Shown: positions 1 through 8,637, counted from the first letter of the stretch. The stretch: DNA of 64,000 nucleotides from an uncultured Collinsella sp. (GCA_900541875.1 UQLF01000013.1:12150-76149); one strand, 5' to 3'. The notes: generated by a model not told the origin, from the sequence alone. Translations and numbers: made by a program.

Positions 1-367
1 ACGCGTACATGCCGCGCAGACGGTTGACCAGGTCCTCGCCCCACTCCTCGTAACCGTGTACCAGGACTTCGGTATCAGCGTTGCAGTGGAAGGCGTAGCC
101 GGCCGCCTCCAGCTCGGCGCGAAGCTCCTGGAAGTTGTAGATCTCTCCGTTGAAGACAATCGTGACCTTGCCGTCGTCGCTCGACATGGGCTGGGCTCCA
201 GCTTCGGAAAGATCGAGAATCGAAAGACGACGAAAACCAAGGGCAACGTTGTCGACGATATGCTGGCCGCCCATATCGGGACCACGGTGGATGATGCGAT
301 TCATCATGGCCGTGAGAACCAGCTCACTCTGTTCAACTGTACCGGTAAAACCGACAAAACCGCACAT
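1..367 (-). CDS. asnB: Asparagine synthase (glutamine-hydrolysing), N-terminal part
   Basis: Only the first ~122 codons lie in the window; the gene runs off the left edge. Translation begins MCGFVGF, so Cys2 becomes the N-terminal nucleophile of a class II (Ntn) glutamine amidotransferase domain once Met is removed. The conserved stretches RIIHHGPD, LGFRRLSILDLS and VFNGEIYNF follow in order. Family knowledge: this domain releases ammonia from glutamine, and the missing C-terminal domain adenylates aspartate. The start is fixed by the invariant MCG. A strong hairpin with a U-run (497-537) lies in its leader, suggesting attenuation. Other class II amidotransferases such as GlmS start similarly, but the RRLSILD and NGEIYN motifs favour AsnB. 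Confidence 0.9.
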   Translation of the reverse strand, partial: MCGFVGFTGTVEQSELVLTAMMNRIIHRGPDMGGQHIVDNVALGFRRLSILDLSEAGAQPMSSDDGKVTIVFNGEIYNFQELRAELEAAGYAFHCNADTEVLVHGYEEWGEDLVNRLRGMYA

Positions 368-496
368 GCAAGATCCTTTCTGCTGACGGCTCAGGTGTAC
401 TGCCGCAAGGATTGCGGCAGCTGATGTCAAATAATCTTTACTATCATGCCAATCTTTTGTTTCGTGATAGGGCATAAGCGCCGAGCGAACCGAAAA

Positions 497-537
497 AACC
501 ACGTCCCGATCTTCAGGCGAAGCGGCGGGACGTGGTT
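497..537 (-). terminator. Intrinsic terminator or attenuator in the asnB leader
   Basis: Read leftward, a perfect 12-bp stem (526-537 with 497-508) is followed by a run of six U. It lies about 130 nt before the asnB start and downstream of nothing else on that strand, so it looks like an attenuator in the asnB leader rather than a gene-end terminator. The rest of the 368-766 gap shows no further gene; it should hold the divergent promoters of asnB and the Mur ligase gene, but no clear -35/-10 pair was found. Confidence 0.6.
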
Positions 538-766
538 GCGAACGCTATGTTAAAGAACAGCACCCAGATTTCCTTGGTTTTACACGGGGTGAACACTGTT
601 GCCATTTATTAGACCACGGCACAGTCCATGCAATTTTTTAGAAGGCTGTGATGCGCGCAAGGTCAGGTGGCATATTAGGATGGTTGATAATACAGAATGT
701 TTCATCGTTTCTGCCGCGGGACGTCTTCTGCCCTTTAAGGCTGAATTTAGCGAGAGAGGTCTTTGT

Positions 767-2284
767 ATGTCGAGTCCGACACAAGAGAAGCTGACTCTGA
801 TGCGCTATATAGAGTTGCTCGAGGAAGATGACCTTGTTGTTTCCAGACCGAGCGCTTCGTGCGACCAGCGCATTGAGTTTGCGACTGATGACTCGCGCCA
901 GGTGCGTCCGGGCACGTTGTTTGTCTGCAAAGGCCGTGCGTTTAAGCGCGAGTACCTGCTTTCGGCAATCGCCGATGGCGCCGTGGCCTACGTTTCCGAG
1001 GTCGATTACGATGTTGATCTTCCCGCGGTGATTGTGAGCGATATTCGTCGCACGCTCGCCGTGGTGGCAGATGCCTTTTATGGGCACCCGTCGGGTAAGG
1101 TGAAGGTCTGCGCCTTTACAGGCACCAAGGGCAAGTCGACCTGCAGCTTTTATCTGCGCGGCATCCTCGCCAACGAGGCCAAGCTTACGGGCTGTCATCG
1201 ACCCGCTCTTAATACGGGCATTGAGTTCGACGACGGCATCGAGACGGGCCCTTCCAAGCTGACGACCCCCGAATCCTTCCTGCTGCAGTCTCGCATCGCA
1301 CATGCTGCGGAGGTGGGTGCCCCGTGGCTGGTTATGGAGGCATCGAGTCAGGGCCTCAAATACGAGCGCACGGGCAAGATTGACTTTGAAGTCGGCGCCT
1401 TTACCAATATCGGCGAGGATCACATTTCGCCGATTGAGCATCCGACGCTCGAGGATTACTTTGCCAGCAAGCTCAAAATCTTCTTGCAGAGCCGTTTTGC
1501 CGTGGTCAATCTCGATATGGATAAGGTCGATCGCGTGCTCGAGGCGGCATCTCGTTGCGAACGTACGGTGACGTTCTCCCTGACCGACGAGCGTGCCGAC
1601 GTGCTTGCGCTGGCGATTCGCAATGGCGACTGCGGCGTGGTGGCAACGGTGCGCACGCCCCGTTTTACGCGTGACATTGTGATTCCCACGCCGGTTAAGT
1701 TCAATGTGTCCAACGCGCTTGCCGCTATTGCCTGCGCCGAGGCCCTGGGCATTTCCGAAGAGGGTATCGTCCATGGCTTTGAGGGCGTCTTCGTTCCCGG
1801 TCGTATGGAGCTCTATCCGTCCGTATCGGGCAAAATCCTGGGCATCGTCGATTTTGCACATAACGGCATGAGCCTCGAGACACTCCTGCGCGACTTGCGC
1901 GAGAACTATCCCGAGCGCGAGCTGGCGGTTGTATTTGGCGCTACGGGCGGTAAGGGTGTCGATCGACGTACCACGATGGGCATCGCCGCTGGCAAGTATG
2001 CCGACCGAATCGTGATTACCGAGGATGACCCCGGCCCCGAGGATGTCGAGGACATCTGCGCCGAGATCGCGCGCAACGTTCAAGCGCAGGGAAATGATAA
2101 CTGGCAAATCGTGACTGATCGCGTTGCCGCTATCGAGACTGCCGTGCGCGAAACTGTTCGTCCTGCCGTGGTCATCGTGACCGGTAAGGGCGAGGAAGAG
2201 TGTATGCTGCGCAAGAACGGACCCGAGCCTTGTGAGCGCGACGGTTCGATTCTCAAGCGCACCCTTGCGGCGTACGACGCCTAG
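767..2284 (+). CDS. Mur ligase family protein, MurE-like
   Basis: ATP-dependent amide ligase of the UDP-MurNAc-tripeptide synthetase family, which adds the third stem-peptide residue in peptidoglycan synthesis. Visible in order: an N-terminal substrate domain (ATDDSRQVRPGTLFVCKG, near residue 40), the P-loop GTKGKST, the central-domain segments LNTGIEFDDG and VMEASSQGL, TNIGEDH, and a C-terminal domain with VDFAHN and TEDDPGPED. About 505 residues, normal for MurE. Start chosen at the ATG with GAGAGG just upstream; the frame is open further upstream without support. The DDPGPED segment differs from the DNPR motif that marks diaminopimelate-adding enzymes, so lysine or another amino acid may be added. 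Whether this is the main MurE or a paralogue cannot be told here. Confidence 0.85.
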   Translation: MSSPTQEKLTLMRYIELLEEDDLVVSRPSASCDQRIEFATDDSRQVRPGTLFVCKGRAFKREYLLSAIADGAVAYVSEVDYDVDLPAVIVSDIRRTLAVVADAFYGHPSGKVKVCAFTGTKGKSTCSFYLRGILANEAKLTGCHRPALNTGIEFDDGIETGPSKLTTPESFLLQSRIAHAAEVGAPWLVMEASSQGLKYERTGKIDFEVGAFTNIGEDHISPIEHPTLEDYFASKLKIFLQSRFAVVNLDMDKVDRVLEAASRCERTVTFSLTDERADVLALAIRNGDCGVVATVRTPRFTRDIVIPTPVKFNVSNALAAIACAEALGISEEGIVHGFEGVFVPGRMELYPSVSGKILGIVDFAHNGMSLETLLRDLRENYPERELAVVFGATGGKGVDRRTTMGIAAGKYADRIVITEDDPGPEDVEDICAEIARNVQAQGNDNWQIVTDRVAAIETAVRETVRPAVVIVTGKGEEECMLRKNGPEPCERDGSILKRTLAAYDA

Positions 2285-2314
2285 ACCAGCCCCTTCTATG
2301 TAAACGGAGTGACC

Positions 2315-3226
2315 ATGTCCCACAACATCCTGCCGACCGTTGCCGAGCTTTCGGGCGAGATGCGCGAGCGTCTTGCCAAGGTCAAGTATGTCTTTACCGA
2401 TCTGGACGCCACGATGCTTGCCCCCGGCTCGTGCGTGCTGCGCGATAACGACGGCAATCCCTCGACCAAGCTCGTCGAGGCGGTTGTCGCGCTCACTCGT
2501 GCCGGCATCCAGGTGGTCCCCACCTCGGGTCGCAATCGCACCATGATCCATGAGGACGCCCGCGTGCTCGGCCTCAACTCCTACATCGGCGAGATGGGCG
2601 GCCTGGTCATGTACGACCTCAAGGTCAACGACTGGGAGTACCTGACGGGCGACATGCCCTACGACCCCGCCTGCGGTCTCACGCCGCACCAGGTGATCGA
2701 GCAGACCGGCGTGTGCGAGAAGATCCTTGCCCGCTGGCCGCACAAGATCGAGTACCACAACGACATGTCGACCGGCTACAAGTACCGTGAGGTCACCGTC
2801 GGCATGCGCGGCGATGTGCCCGACGATGAGGCCCAGGCCATCCTGGACGAGGCCGGCTGCGGTCTGGTCTGGGCTTGCAACGGCCATCTGACGCACCTGT
2901 CCAAGCCGACGACGCTCGAGCTTAATCGCGCCGAGGACGGCCGCGCCTTCAATATCAACCCGGCGGGTCTCAACAAGGGCGTTGCCATTGCGCGCTTCTG
3001 CGAGCACCTGGGGATCGAGCGCGAGGAGACGCTTGCGCTCGGCGACTCCGAGTCCGACTTCTACATGGCCGACCATGTGGGCATGTTCTGCCTGGTCGAG
3101 AACGGACTGACAAGCGCCGGTGCCCCGGAGTTCTTGGACGCTTGCGACAATGCCTATGTTACGCGCGGCAAGATTGTCGACGGTTGGGTGGCAACGGCCG
3201 AGCTGTTGGTCGCGGCCCGTTCGTAG
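2315..3226 (+). CDS. HAD-superfamily hydrolase
   Basis: Putative phosphatase of the haloacid dehalogenase superfamily, Cof-like type IIB. Motif I is DLDAT (Asp nucleophile; Ala replaces the usual Gly), motif II is PTSGRN, and motif IV is GDSESDFYMAD near the C-terminus, which binds Mg2+. About 303 residues with a cap domain between motifs II and III. The start is the ATG at 2315 behind ACGGAG; an in-frame GTG six bases earlier is less well placed. It lies 30 bp after the Mur ligase and 50 bp before murI, so it is probably in the same operon. Substrate unknown; such enzymes act on sugar phosphates or nucleotides. Confidence 0.8.
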   Translation: MSHNILPTVAELSGEMRERLAKVKYVFTDLDATMLAPGSCVLRDNDGNPSTKLVEAVVALTRAGIQVVPTSGRNRTMIHEDARVLGLNSYIGEMGGLVMYDLKVNDWEYLTGDMPYDPACGLTPHQVIEQTGVCEKILARWPHKIEYHNDMSTGYKYREVTVGMRGDVPDDEAQAILDEAGCGLVWACNGHLTHLSKPTTLELNRAEDGRAFNINPAGLNKGVAIARFCEHLGIEREETLALGDSESDFYMADHVGMFCLVENGLTSAGAPEFLDACDNAYVTRGKIVDGWVATAELLVAARS

Positions 3227-3277
3227 CGCGACGCATCACGCATGGTCGCATTTTTCGAGAGAGAATCTGGTGAGGTA

Positions 3278-4162
3278 ATGTCCGATATCGATAATCTGGC
3301 CGGGGACACGCGTCCGATCGGCGTGTTCGACTCGGGCCTGGGCGGCTTAACGGTCGCGCGCGCGATTGCAACGGCGCTTCCGCACGAGTCCGTCTACTAT
3401 TTCGGTGACACTAAGCGCTGCCCTTATGGCACCCGCACCGAGGACGAGGTTCGCTCGTTTGCGCTGCAGGCGGGCCGCTGGCTATCGAGGCACGACGTTA
3501 AGATCATGGTCATCGCCTGTAACACGGCGACCGCCGCGGCCTTGCGTTTGGCTCAGCAAGTGCTCGACGTTCCCGTGATCGGCGTGATCGCCCCGGGCGC
3601 GCGCGCCGCCATCAACAGCACGCGTACGCGTCGCGTGGGCGTGCTCGCCACCAACCTCACCATTCGCTCGGGCGCCTACACGCGCGCCATCCAGGATTTG
3701 GATGCTGGTGTCGATGTGTATGGCTGCCCGGCTTCGAGCTTTGTCGAGGTCGTCGAGCACGAGCTCGCCTCGAGCGCGCATCTGCAGGAGCAGTGGCTCG
3801 AGAACGAGGATATTTTTGATACGCCAGCCGTTCGCGCGCTGGTTGGCGCCACAGTCGAGCCGCTGCACGATCGTGGCATCGATACCGTGGTGCTCGGCTG
3901 TACGCACTTCCCGCTGCTGGTGGGTCCCATCCGCCATGCGCTGGGACCCGGGGTGCGCGTGGTGAGCTCCGCCGAGGAGACCACCCGCGAGCTGACCGAT
4001 ATTCTCACGCGCCGTGAGCAGCTGGCGGGCGATACCGCCGAGCCACAGCATCGCTTTGCCACCACGTCTGACAACATTGCCGAGTTTGCGGTGGCGGGTA
4101 GCTTTATCTTTGGCCAGCCGCTTAAAAGCATCGAGCATGTCGATATCGACGAACTCGGTTAG
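3278..4162 (+). CDS. murI: Glutamate racemase
   Basis: Interconverts L- and D-glutamate, supplying D-Glu for the peptidoglycan stem peptide. Family motifs are all present: [12 protein letters not shown] at the N-terminus, [22 protein letters not shown] with catalytic Cys81, and GCTHFPLL with catalytic Cys208. 294 residues, typical length. The ATG at 3278 has TGAGGT five bases upstream; an in-frame ATG at 3242 lacks a site. Position after a Mur ligase and before rph fits a wall/housekeeping operon; murI-rph-rdgB order is common in Gram-positive bacteria. Confidence 0.95.
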   Translation: MSDIDNLAGDTRPIGVFDSGLGGLTVARAIATALPHESVYYFGDTKRCPYGTRTEDEVRSFALQAGRWLSRHDVKIMVIACNTATAAALRLAQQVLDVPVIGVIAPGARAAINSTRTRRVGVLATNLTIRSGAYTRAIQDLDAGVDVYGCPASSFVEVVEHELASSAHLQEQWLENEDIFDTPAVRALVGATVEPLHDRGIDTVVLGCTHFPLLVGPIRHALGPGVRVVSSAEETTRELTDILTRREQLAGDTAEPQHRFATTSDNIAEFAVAGSFIFGQPLKSIEHVDIDELG

Positions 4163-4215
4163 GCTCGCAATGTCGCCGGAGGCTTCGCCACATCTTTTGC
4201 CGAAAGGATAGTTCC

Positions 4216-4941
4216 ATGGAATACATGCAGGTCAACCGCGCCAACGGCCGCGCCGTCAACGAGCTGCGCCCCGTTAAGCTCGCCCGCGGCGTCATGAAGC
4301 ACGCCCACGGCTCGTGCCTGGCTGAGTTCGGCGACACGCGCGTACTGTGCGCCGCCACCATCGAGGAGGGTGTGCCTGGTTGGCGCAAGGGCGCCAAGGC
4401 CGGCTGGGTAACGGCGGAATATGCGATGCTACCGGCCTCGACCGGCAAACGCTGCAAGCGCGAGCATGCCAACCGCAAGGGTCGCTCCATGGAGATCGAG
4501 CGGCTTATCGGCCGCAGCCTGCGTACCGTCGTCAATATGAAGGCGCTCGGCGAGTACACCGTTACCGTCGACTGCGATGTGATCCAGGCCGATGGCGGCA
4601 CGCGTACGGCGAGCATTACCGGCGCCTGGGTGGCGCTGCACGACGCCCTTGCCATGTGGGTCGAGGCGGGCAAACTCGAGCGCATCCCGCTCACGGGCCA
4701 GGTTGCCGCCATTTCCATGGGCGTCGTCGACGGCAACGCCCTGCTCGACTTGGATTATTCCGAGGACAGCCACGCCGAGGTCGACATGAACCTCGTCGCC
4801 ACCGATTCTGGTGAGATGATCGAACTCCAGGGTACCGGCGAGCAGGCGCCCTTCGACCGCAAGCGCCTCAACGCCCTGCTCGACCTGGGCGATAAGGGTA
4901 TCGCCGAGCTCATCGAGCTTCAGCGCCAAGCCCTCGCCTAA
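4216..4941 (+). CDS. rph: Ribonuclease PH
   Basis: Phosphorolytic 3'-5' exoribonuclease that trims tRNA 3' ends. The sequence has the family opening [14 protein letters not shown], the [10 protein letters not shown] strand, the substrate loop [36 protein letters not shown], and [19 protein letters not shown]. 241 residues, full length. A GAAAGGA site precedes the ATG. The TAA stop is itself the first three bases of a GGGACAGG-class hairpin (4941-4975), which may end transcription before the nucleotide pyrophosphatase gene. Confidence 0.96.
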   Translation: MEYMQVNRANGRAVNELRPVKLARGVMKHAHGSCLAEFGDTRVLCAATIEEGVPGWRKGAKAGWVTAEYAMLPASTGKRCKREHANRKGRSMEIERLIGRSLRTVVNMKALGEYTVTVDCDVIQADGGTRTASITGAWVALHDALAMWVEAGKLERIPLTGQVAAISMGVVDGNALLDLDYSEDSHAEVDMNLVATDSGEMIELQGTGEQAPFDRKRLNALLDLGDKGIAELIELQRQALA

Positions 4942-4975
4942 CCTGCCAAAAAGGGACAGGTTTATTTTGGCAGGT
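4941..4975 (+). repeat. GGGACAGG-class stop-codon hairpin, copy A1
   Basis: Perfect 11-bp inverted repeat (4941-4951 with 4965-4975), AAGGGACAGG in the loop side, then GGTTTTAT. The first arm starts on the last base of the rph stop codon. Nearly the same sequence recurs at the end of the ABC ATPase gene (39091-39131, opposite strand). Confidence 0.8.
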
Positions 4976-5087
4976 TTTATCTGGGAAAACGTCGAAGTAT
5001 AAGACTGCCGTTGATTGAGACGGGAGAGAGGCCGAAGTCCTCGTCGTCCTCAACTCGGCATTGCTGTAGAGACAAAGGAGGCCAGCT

Positions 5088-5729
5088 ATGGCACTTGAGA
5101 AGATTGACATCGACACTCTCGACCCGGCGGCGACCATCGTCGTGGCAACCGGCAACGCCCATAAGCTCACCGAGATCGAGGCCATTTTGGGCAAGGTTAT
5201 GCCCGAGGTGCGCTTTGTGGCACTCGGCCAGCTGGGCGATTTTGAGGATCCCGAGGAAAACGGCACGACGTTTTTGGAGAACGCCATCATCAAGGCGCAG
5301 GCTGCGGTTGAGGAGACGGGCCTTATGGCCATTGCCGACGATTCGGGCTTGGTCGTCGACGCGCTGGACGGTGAGCCCGGTGTGTATAGCGCGCGCTATG
5401 CGGGCGTGCACGGAGACGATGCCGCCAACAACGCCAAGCTTCTCGTGAATCTGGAGGGCGTGGCCGACGAGGACCGCACTGCGCGCTTTATGAGCGTCGT
5501 CGCGCTCATCGACACGGACGGTTTGGTCACCTATGGTGAGGGCGCCTGCGAGGGCACTATCGCACACGAGGGCCGCGGCGATCACGGCTTTGGCTACGAC
5601 CCGCTGTTCCTGCCGGTCGACACGCCGGGCAAGACCATGGCCGAGCTGACGGCTGACGAGAAGAACGCCATCAGCCATCGTTTCCACGCGCTCGAGCATC
5701 TGTCCGCCAAGCTGACGGGCGAGGAGTAG
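5088..5729 (+). CDS. rdgB: XTP/dITP diphosphatase (HAM1 family)
   Basis: Hydrolyses non-canonical purine nucleoside triphosphates (XTP, ITP, dITP) to monophosphates, keeping them out of DNA and RNA. Landmarks: VVATGNAHKLTEIEAIL near the N-terminus, ENGTTFLENAIIKAQ, IADDSGLVVDALDGEPGVYSARYAG, HGFGYDPLF, and the C-terminal KNAISHRFHAL. 213 residues, slightly longer than usual because of a short N-terminal extension. AAAGGAGG precedes the ATG. It is followed after 3 bp by dtd, so the two are co-transcribed. Confidence 0.95.
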   Translation: MALEKIDIDTLDPAATIVVATGNAHKLTEIEAILGKVMPEVRFVALGQLGDFEDPEENGTTFLENAIIKAQAAVEETGLMAIADDSGLVVDALDGEPGVYSARYAGVHGDDAANNAKLLVNLEGVADEDRTARFMSVVALIDTDGLVTYGEGACEGTIAHEGRGDHGFGYDPLFLPVDTPGKTMAELTADEKNAISHRFHALEHLSAKLTGEE

Positions 5730-5732
5730 ACC

Positions 5733-6179
5733 GTGCGTGCGGTGGTGCAGCGCGTGCTCAACGCCGGCGTGACGGTCGACGGCGAGTGCGTGGGCCGCAT
5801 TGGACGCGGCTACCTGGTGCTGCTGGGTGTGGGCCATGGCGATACGCGTGCCGAGGCCGACAAGCTGTGGGGCAAGCTCCGCGGGCTGCGTATCAACGAG
5901 GACGAGAACGGCAAGACCAACTTGGCGCTTGCCGATGTCGACGGCGAGGTGCTCGTGGTGTCGCAGTTCACGCTGTTCGCCGATTGCCGCCACGGTCGCC
6001 GCCCATCGTTTACGGATGCCGGCGCCCCCGATGTCGCCAACGAGCTCTACGAGTACTTCCTGACGCTCGTTCGCCAAGACGTCGAACACGTGGCGCACGG
6101 CATCTTTGGCGCCGATATGAAAGTCGACTTGGTCAACGACGGCCCATTCACCATCGTCTTGGACACCGACAACTTTTAG
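5733..6179 (+). CDS. dtd: D-aminoacyl-tRNA deacylase
   Basis: Removes D-amino acids mischarged onto tRNA, a chiral proofreading step. It begins [16 protein letters not shown] and carries the family motif [17 protein letters not shown] and the second conserved motif NDGPFT near the C-terminus. 148 residues, full length. GTG start, three bases after the stop of the preceding pyrophosphatase gene, with GAGGAG overlapping that gene's end as ribosome site. Confidence 0.95.
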   Translation: MRAVVQRVLNAGVTVDGECVGRIGRGYLVLLGVGHGDTRAEADKLWGKLRGLRINEDENGKTNLALADVDGEVLVVSQFTLFADCRHGRRPSFTDAGAPDVANELYEYFLTLVRQDVEHVAHGIFGADMKVDLVNDGPFTIVLDTDNF

Positions 6180-6225
6180 GTTACGCGGTTAAGTAGTCAA
6201 TTTGGGACGGGGCTTATTTAGCTAC

Positions 6226-6255
6226 TTGCGTATGACGGCAGCAGGGTGCTATAGT
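6226..6255 (+). promoter_or_regulatory. Promoter upstream of veg-ispE
   Basis: TTGCGT (6226-6231) and TATAGT (6250-6255) separated by 18 bp, about 70 bp before the Veg start. A small GGGGTATTATCCCC inverted repeat lies in the predicted leader at 6277-6290. Confidence 0.55.
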
Positions 6256-6322
6256 ATTAGAGTTTTGTCTATCTTAGGGGTATTATCCCCTTTTTGAATT
6301 GCACCTTCTGGAGGCCCTGTTC

Positions 6323-6619
6323 ATGGAAGAGATGGAAGTCAATCACGTCGACGACATCCACGAGAAGCTGACCGATATGGTGGGCGATCGCGTTAAGGTG
6401 AAGGCCAACATGGGCCGCACCCGCGTTGTCGAGCGCATGGGCACCATCAAGAGCGTCCACCCCGCCGTCTTCATTGTCGAGGTTGACGAGCGTCGTGGCC
6501 GCAAGTCGCGTCAGTCCTACCAGTATATCGATGTCCTCACCGGTCAGGTCGAGCTGTTCGACCCCGAGAGCGGCGAGCATATCTTTACCCCGCTCGGCAA
6601 TCAGCTCGAGGAGCACTAA
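6323..6619 (+). CDS. veg: Veg family protein
   Basis: Small protein of the Veg family (DUF1021), known from Bacillus subtilis, where it is highly expressed and linked to biofilm and spore outgrowth; biochemical role unsettled. The diagnostic pattern is GDRVKVKANMGRTRVVERMGTI followed by HPAVFIVEVDE and SYQYIDVLTGQVEL, a compact beta fold. 98 residues, with a short acidic N-terminal extension (EEMEVNHVDDIH) compared with Bacillus. The ATG at 6323 has GGAGG at optimal spacing. Two bases separate it from ispE, the same pairing as in Bacillus. Confidence 0.88.
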   Translation: MEEMEVNHVDDIHEKLTDMVGDRVKVKANMGRTRVVERMGTIKSVHPAVFIVEVDERRGRKSRQSYQYIDVLTGQVELFDPESGEHIFTPLGNQLEEH

Positions 6620-6621
6620 CG

Positions 6622-7518
6622 GTGACCGATCGGTCCCTGACTCTTTCCGCGCCGGCAAAGATTAACCTCTACCTGGGGGTTCATACCGAGCGCGATGACC
6701 GCGGCTACCACAGGGTCGATTCCCTGATGGCAGCCGTCGGTCTTTCCGATACCGTGACGGTCACGCCGGCGCAGGCGCTGACCGTTCAGACGGTTCCGGC
6801 ATCAGATTTTCCCATGCAAAAGAATACGGCGTATCGGGCTGCGGTTGCTATGGCCGAGCATTATGGTCGCGAGGCAAACATCTGCGTGACGATTGAGAAG
6901 CGCATTCCATTGTGCGCCGGCTTGGGCGGCCCCTCGACGGATGCGGCCGCGGTCATTGTCGCCTTGGCGGAGCTCTGGGGCATTGATCGCACCGACCCAG
7001 CGCTCGACGATATTGCGCGGGGCATTGGTGCTGACGTCCCGTTCTTTTTGCACGCGAGCCCTGCGTTCTACGTAGGTGGGGGAGACGTGCTGGCAACTGA
7101 GTACCTCGCGCTGCCCGCGACGCCCGTCGTACTGGTTAAGCCGCGCGAGGTGAGCGTTTCGACAATTGAAGCCTATCGACGTTTTGACGAGGCCCCGGTG
7201 TCCGCAGACAAGCCCGGCGCGATAGCTTCTGCCTTGCGTGCTGGTGATGCCGAGACGGCATATGCGCTCATCCATAACAACCTGGGTGTCATTTCCGCAC
7301 AGATGGAGCCGCAGATTCAAACGGTTCTCGATTGGCTGCGTAAACAGGACGGCACCTTTGCTGTAGATGTGTGCGGATCGGGCGCCTGCTCGTTTGCCAT
7401 TTGCGACACCGCCGCTACGGCCGAAAGGCTTGCCGACGCTGCCCAGCAAAACGGCTGGTGGTCCTGCGCGACGGAGCTCATTCCCAACACGGTTCGCGTC
7501 GAAGTGCCAAAGAAGTAA
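6622..7518 (+). CDS. ispE: 4-(cytidine 5'-diphospho)-2-C-methyl-D-erythritol kinase
   Basis: GHMP-family kinase of the MEP isoprenoid pathway, phosphorylating CDP-methylerythritol. It opens with SAPAKINLYLGV and contains the ATP-binding loop PLCAGLGGPSTDAAAV; Pro-Ser-Thr replaces the commoner Gly-Ser-Ser but the Gly and Asp positions are kept. IGADVPFFL and CGSGACSFAI are also typical. 298 residues. GTG start two bases after veg, using GAGGAG inside the end of veg. IspD and ispF lie in this window at 21980-23192, so three successive steps of the pathway are present. Confidence 0.94.
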   Translation: MTDRSLTLSAPAKINLYLGVHTERDDRGYHRVDSLMAAVGLSDTVTVTPAQALTVQTVPASDFPMQKNTAYRAAVAMAEHYGREANICVTIEKRIPLCAGLGGPSTDAAAVIVALAELWGIDRTDPALDDIARGIGADVPFFLHASPAFYVGGGDVLATEYLALPATPVVLVKPREVSVSTIEAYRRFDEAPVSADKPGAIASALRAGDAETAYALIHNNLGVISAQMEPQIQTVLDWLRKQDGTFAVDVCGSGACSFAICDTAATAERLADAAQQNGWWSCATELIPNTVRVEVPKK

Positions 7519-7526
7519 AAATTTCT

Positions 7527-7556
7527 CTGGCACACGACGGAAATCTTTGTTACTAT
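7527..7556 (+). promoter_or_regulatory. Probable tRNA-Pro promoter
   Basis: CTGGCA (7527-7532) and TACTAT (7551-7556), 18 bp apart, ending 11 bp before the mature tRNA. Position is right; the -35 is weak. Confidence 0.45.
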
Positions 7557-7567
7557 AGTCGAGCTAA

Positions 7568-7644
7568 CGGGTTGTGGCTCAGTTTGGTAGAGCACTGCGT
7601 TCGGGACGCAGGGGTCGCTGGTTCAAATCCAGTCAACCCGACCA
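7568..7644 (+). tRNA. tRNA-Pro (CGG)
   Basis: Complete cloverleaf: 7-bp acceptor (7568-7574 with 7634-7640), anticodon stem CTGCG/CGCAG around loop TTCGGGA giving anticodon CGG, T arm CTGG-TTCAAAT-CCAG, and encoded CCA. A strong terminator follows at once. Confidence 0.96.
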
Positions 7645-7655
7645 GAGCATGAAGA

Positions 7656-7683
7656 GGGACCGCTTCTTGCGGTCCCTTTTTTT
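7656..7683 (+). terminator. Terminator after tRNA-Pro
   Basis: GGGACCGC-TTCTT-GCGGTCCC, a perfect 8-bp stem, followed by seven T. Confidence 0.92.
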
Positions 7684-7691
7684 AGCTAGTG

Positions 7692-7720
7692 TTGTGATAC
7701 CGCGATACCCGCGGTATACT
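7692..7720 (+). promoter_or_regulatory. tatA promoter with an embedded palindrome
   Basis: TTGTGA (7692-7697), 17-bp spacer, TATACT (7715-7720), 36 bp before the tatA start. The spacer and -10 lie within an inverted repeat, ATACCGCG (7697-7704) and CGCGGTAT (7710-7717), which could bind a repressor. Confidence 0.65.
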
Positions 7721-7756
7721 CATTCGAGCTTGTCTCGCTGTATTGTGGAGGTCTAC

Positions 7757-8032
7757 ATGTTTGGACTGAGGGCTCCTGAGCTCATCATTATTCTCGTCGT
7801 TGTCCTGATTATCTTCGGGCCCAAGAACCTGCCGAAGCTCGGCAAGTCCCTCGGCTCTACCGTCAAGAATATCCGCGAGGGTATGGAGGGCGACGATAAG
7901 GCCGAGACCAAGCAGGCCGAGGAGGTCGTGGTCGAGCAGTCCGAGGAGGACAAGGAGATCGCTGAGCTCGAGGCCAAGCTCGCTGCTGCCAAGAAGAAGC
8001 AGGCAGAGGACAGCGACGCGGACGCAGAGTAG
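7757..8032 (+). CDS. tatA: Twin-arginine translocase subunit TatA
   Basis: Pore-forming subunit of the Tat system, exporting folded proteins across the membrane. It has one N-terminal transmembrane helix (PELIIILVVVLIIFG), the FGPKNLPKLGKSLG hinge and amphipathic helix, and a highly charged, Lys/Glu-rich C-terminal tail. 91 residues. GGAGG precedes the ATG. No tatC lies nearby, so it must be elsewhere. At least one probable Tat substrate is in this window: the ABC lipoprotein at 41045-42025, with SRRSLL in its signal. Confidence 0.92.
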   Translation: MFGLRAPELIIILVVVLIIFGPKNLPKLGKSLGSTVKNIREGMEGDDKAETKQAEEVVVEQSEEDKEIAELEAKLAAAKKKQAEDSDADAE

Positions 8033-8057
8033 TCCCATCCCTTTGGGGTGAGCACCC

Positions 8058-8090
8058 GACCGGCTTGCCCGCAGGCTAGCCGGTCTTTTT
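8058..8090 (+). terminator. Terminator after tatA
   Basis: GACCGGC (8058-8064) pairs with GCCGGTC (8079-8085), with an inner GCC/GGC stem, followed by TTTTT. Confidence 0.88.
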
Positions 8091-8138
8091 CGTTTTGTTG
8101 ACAGTTGATTGTTTGATCAGAGTTGGGGAGATATCCGT

Positions 8139-8609
8139 ATGGACGCAAGCCAGATCGTACTGACCGCTGAGGGCCGCCAGAAGCTCGTCGAGGAGCTCGC
8201 TTGGCGTGAGGGCGATTACGCCAAGGAGATCGTCGAGGACATCAAGGAAGCCCGCGCGTTCGGCGACCTTTCGGAGAACTCCGAGTACGACGCCGCTAAG
8301 GACAAGCAGGCCCAGAACGCCGCTCGTATCGCCGAGATCCAGGCCATTCTTGCCAACGCTCAGGTTGCTGCCACCACGGGTGATCTGACCGTCTCCATCG
8401 GTTCCACCGTTTCGCTGATTGATCCCAACGGCGAGGTCATGGAAGTCACGCTCGTCGGTACCACCGAGACCAACTCGCTCGAGCACAAGATTTCCAACGA
8501 GTCTCCGGTCGGTCACGCCATCATTGGTCACGGCGAGGGCGACTCCGTCGAGGTCGTTACGCCTTCCGGCAAGACTCGCGTCTACACCATCGCCAAGATC
8601 GCACGCTAG
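8139..8609 (+). CDS. greA: Transcription elongation factor GreA
   Basis: Rescues backtracked RNA polymerase by stimulating cleavage of the nascent RNA 3' end. The N-terminal coiled coil carries the conserved tip (ARAFGDLSENSEYDAAKDKQA; the D and E of GDLSENSEY are the catalytic acidic pair), and the C-terminal FKBP-like domain has the family pattern GSTVSLID and ESPVGHAIIGH. 156 residues. GGGGAG precedes the ATG at 8139. A perfect TTGACA sits at 8098-8103, but I see no good -10 at standard spacing. Confidence 0.96.
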   Translation: MDASQIVLTAEGRQKLVEELAWREGDYAKEIVEDIKEARAFGDLSENSEYDAAKDKQAQNAARIAEIQAILANAQVAATTGDLTVSIGSTVSLIDPNGEVMEVTLVGTTETNSLEHKISNESPVGHAIIGHGEGDSVEVVTPSGKTRVYTIAKIAR

Positions 8610-8637
8610 ACCACGGTCCCGCGTAAAGGTATGTTTT

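Noticed and set aside
368..766. T-box (Asn) upstream of asnB
   Set aside because: The conserved T-box sequence is absent; only a plain terminator hairpin is visible.
638..3076. Long minus-strand frame opposite the Mur ligase and HAD genes
   Set aside because: Antisense shadow; both plus-strand proteins have clear motifs and ribosome sites, this one has neither.
8098..8130. greA promoter based on a perfect TTGACA
   Set aside because: No acceptable -10 at 15-19 bp spacing.
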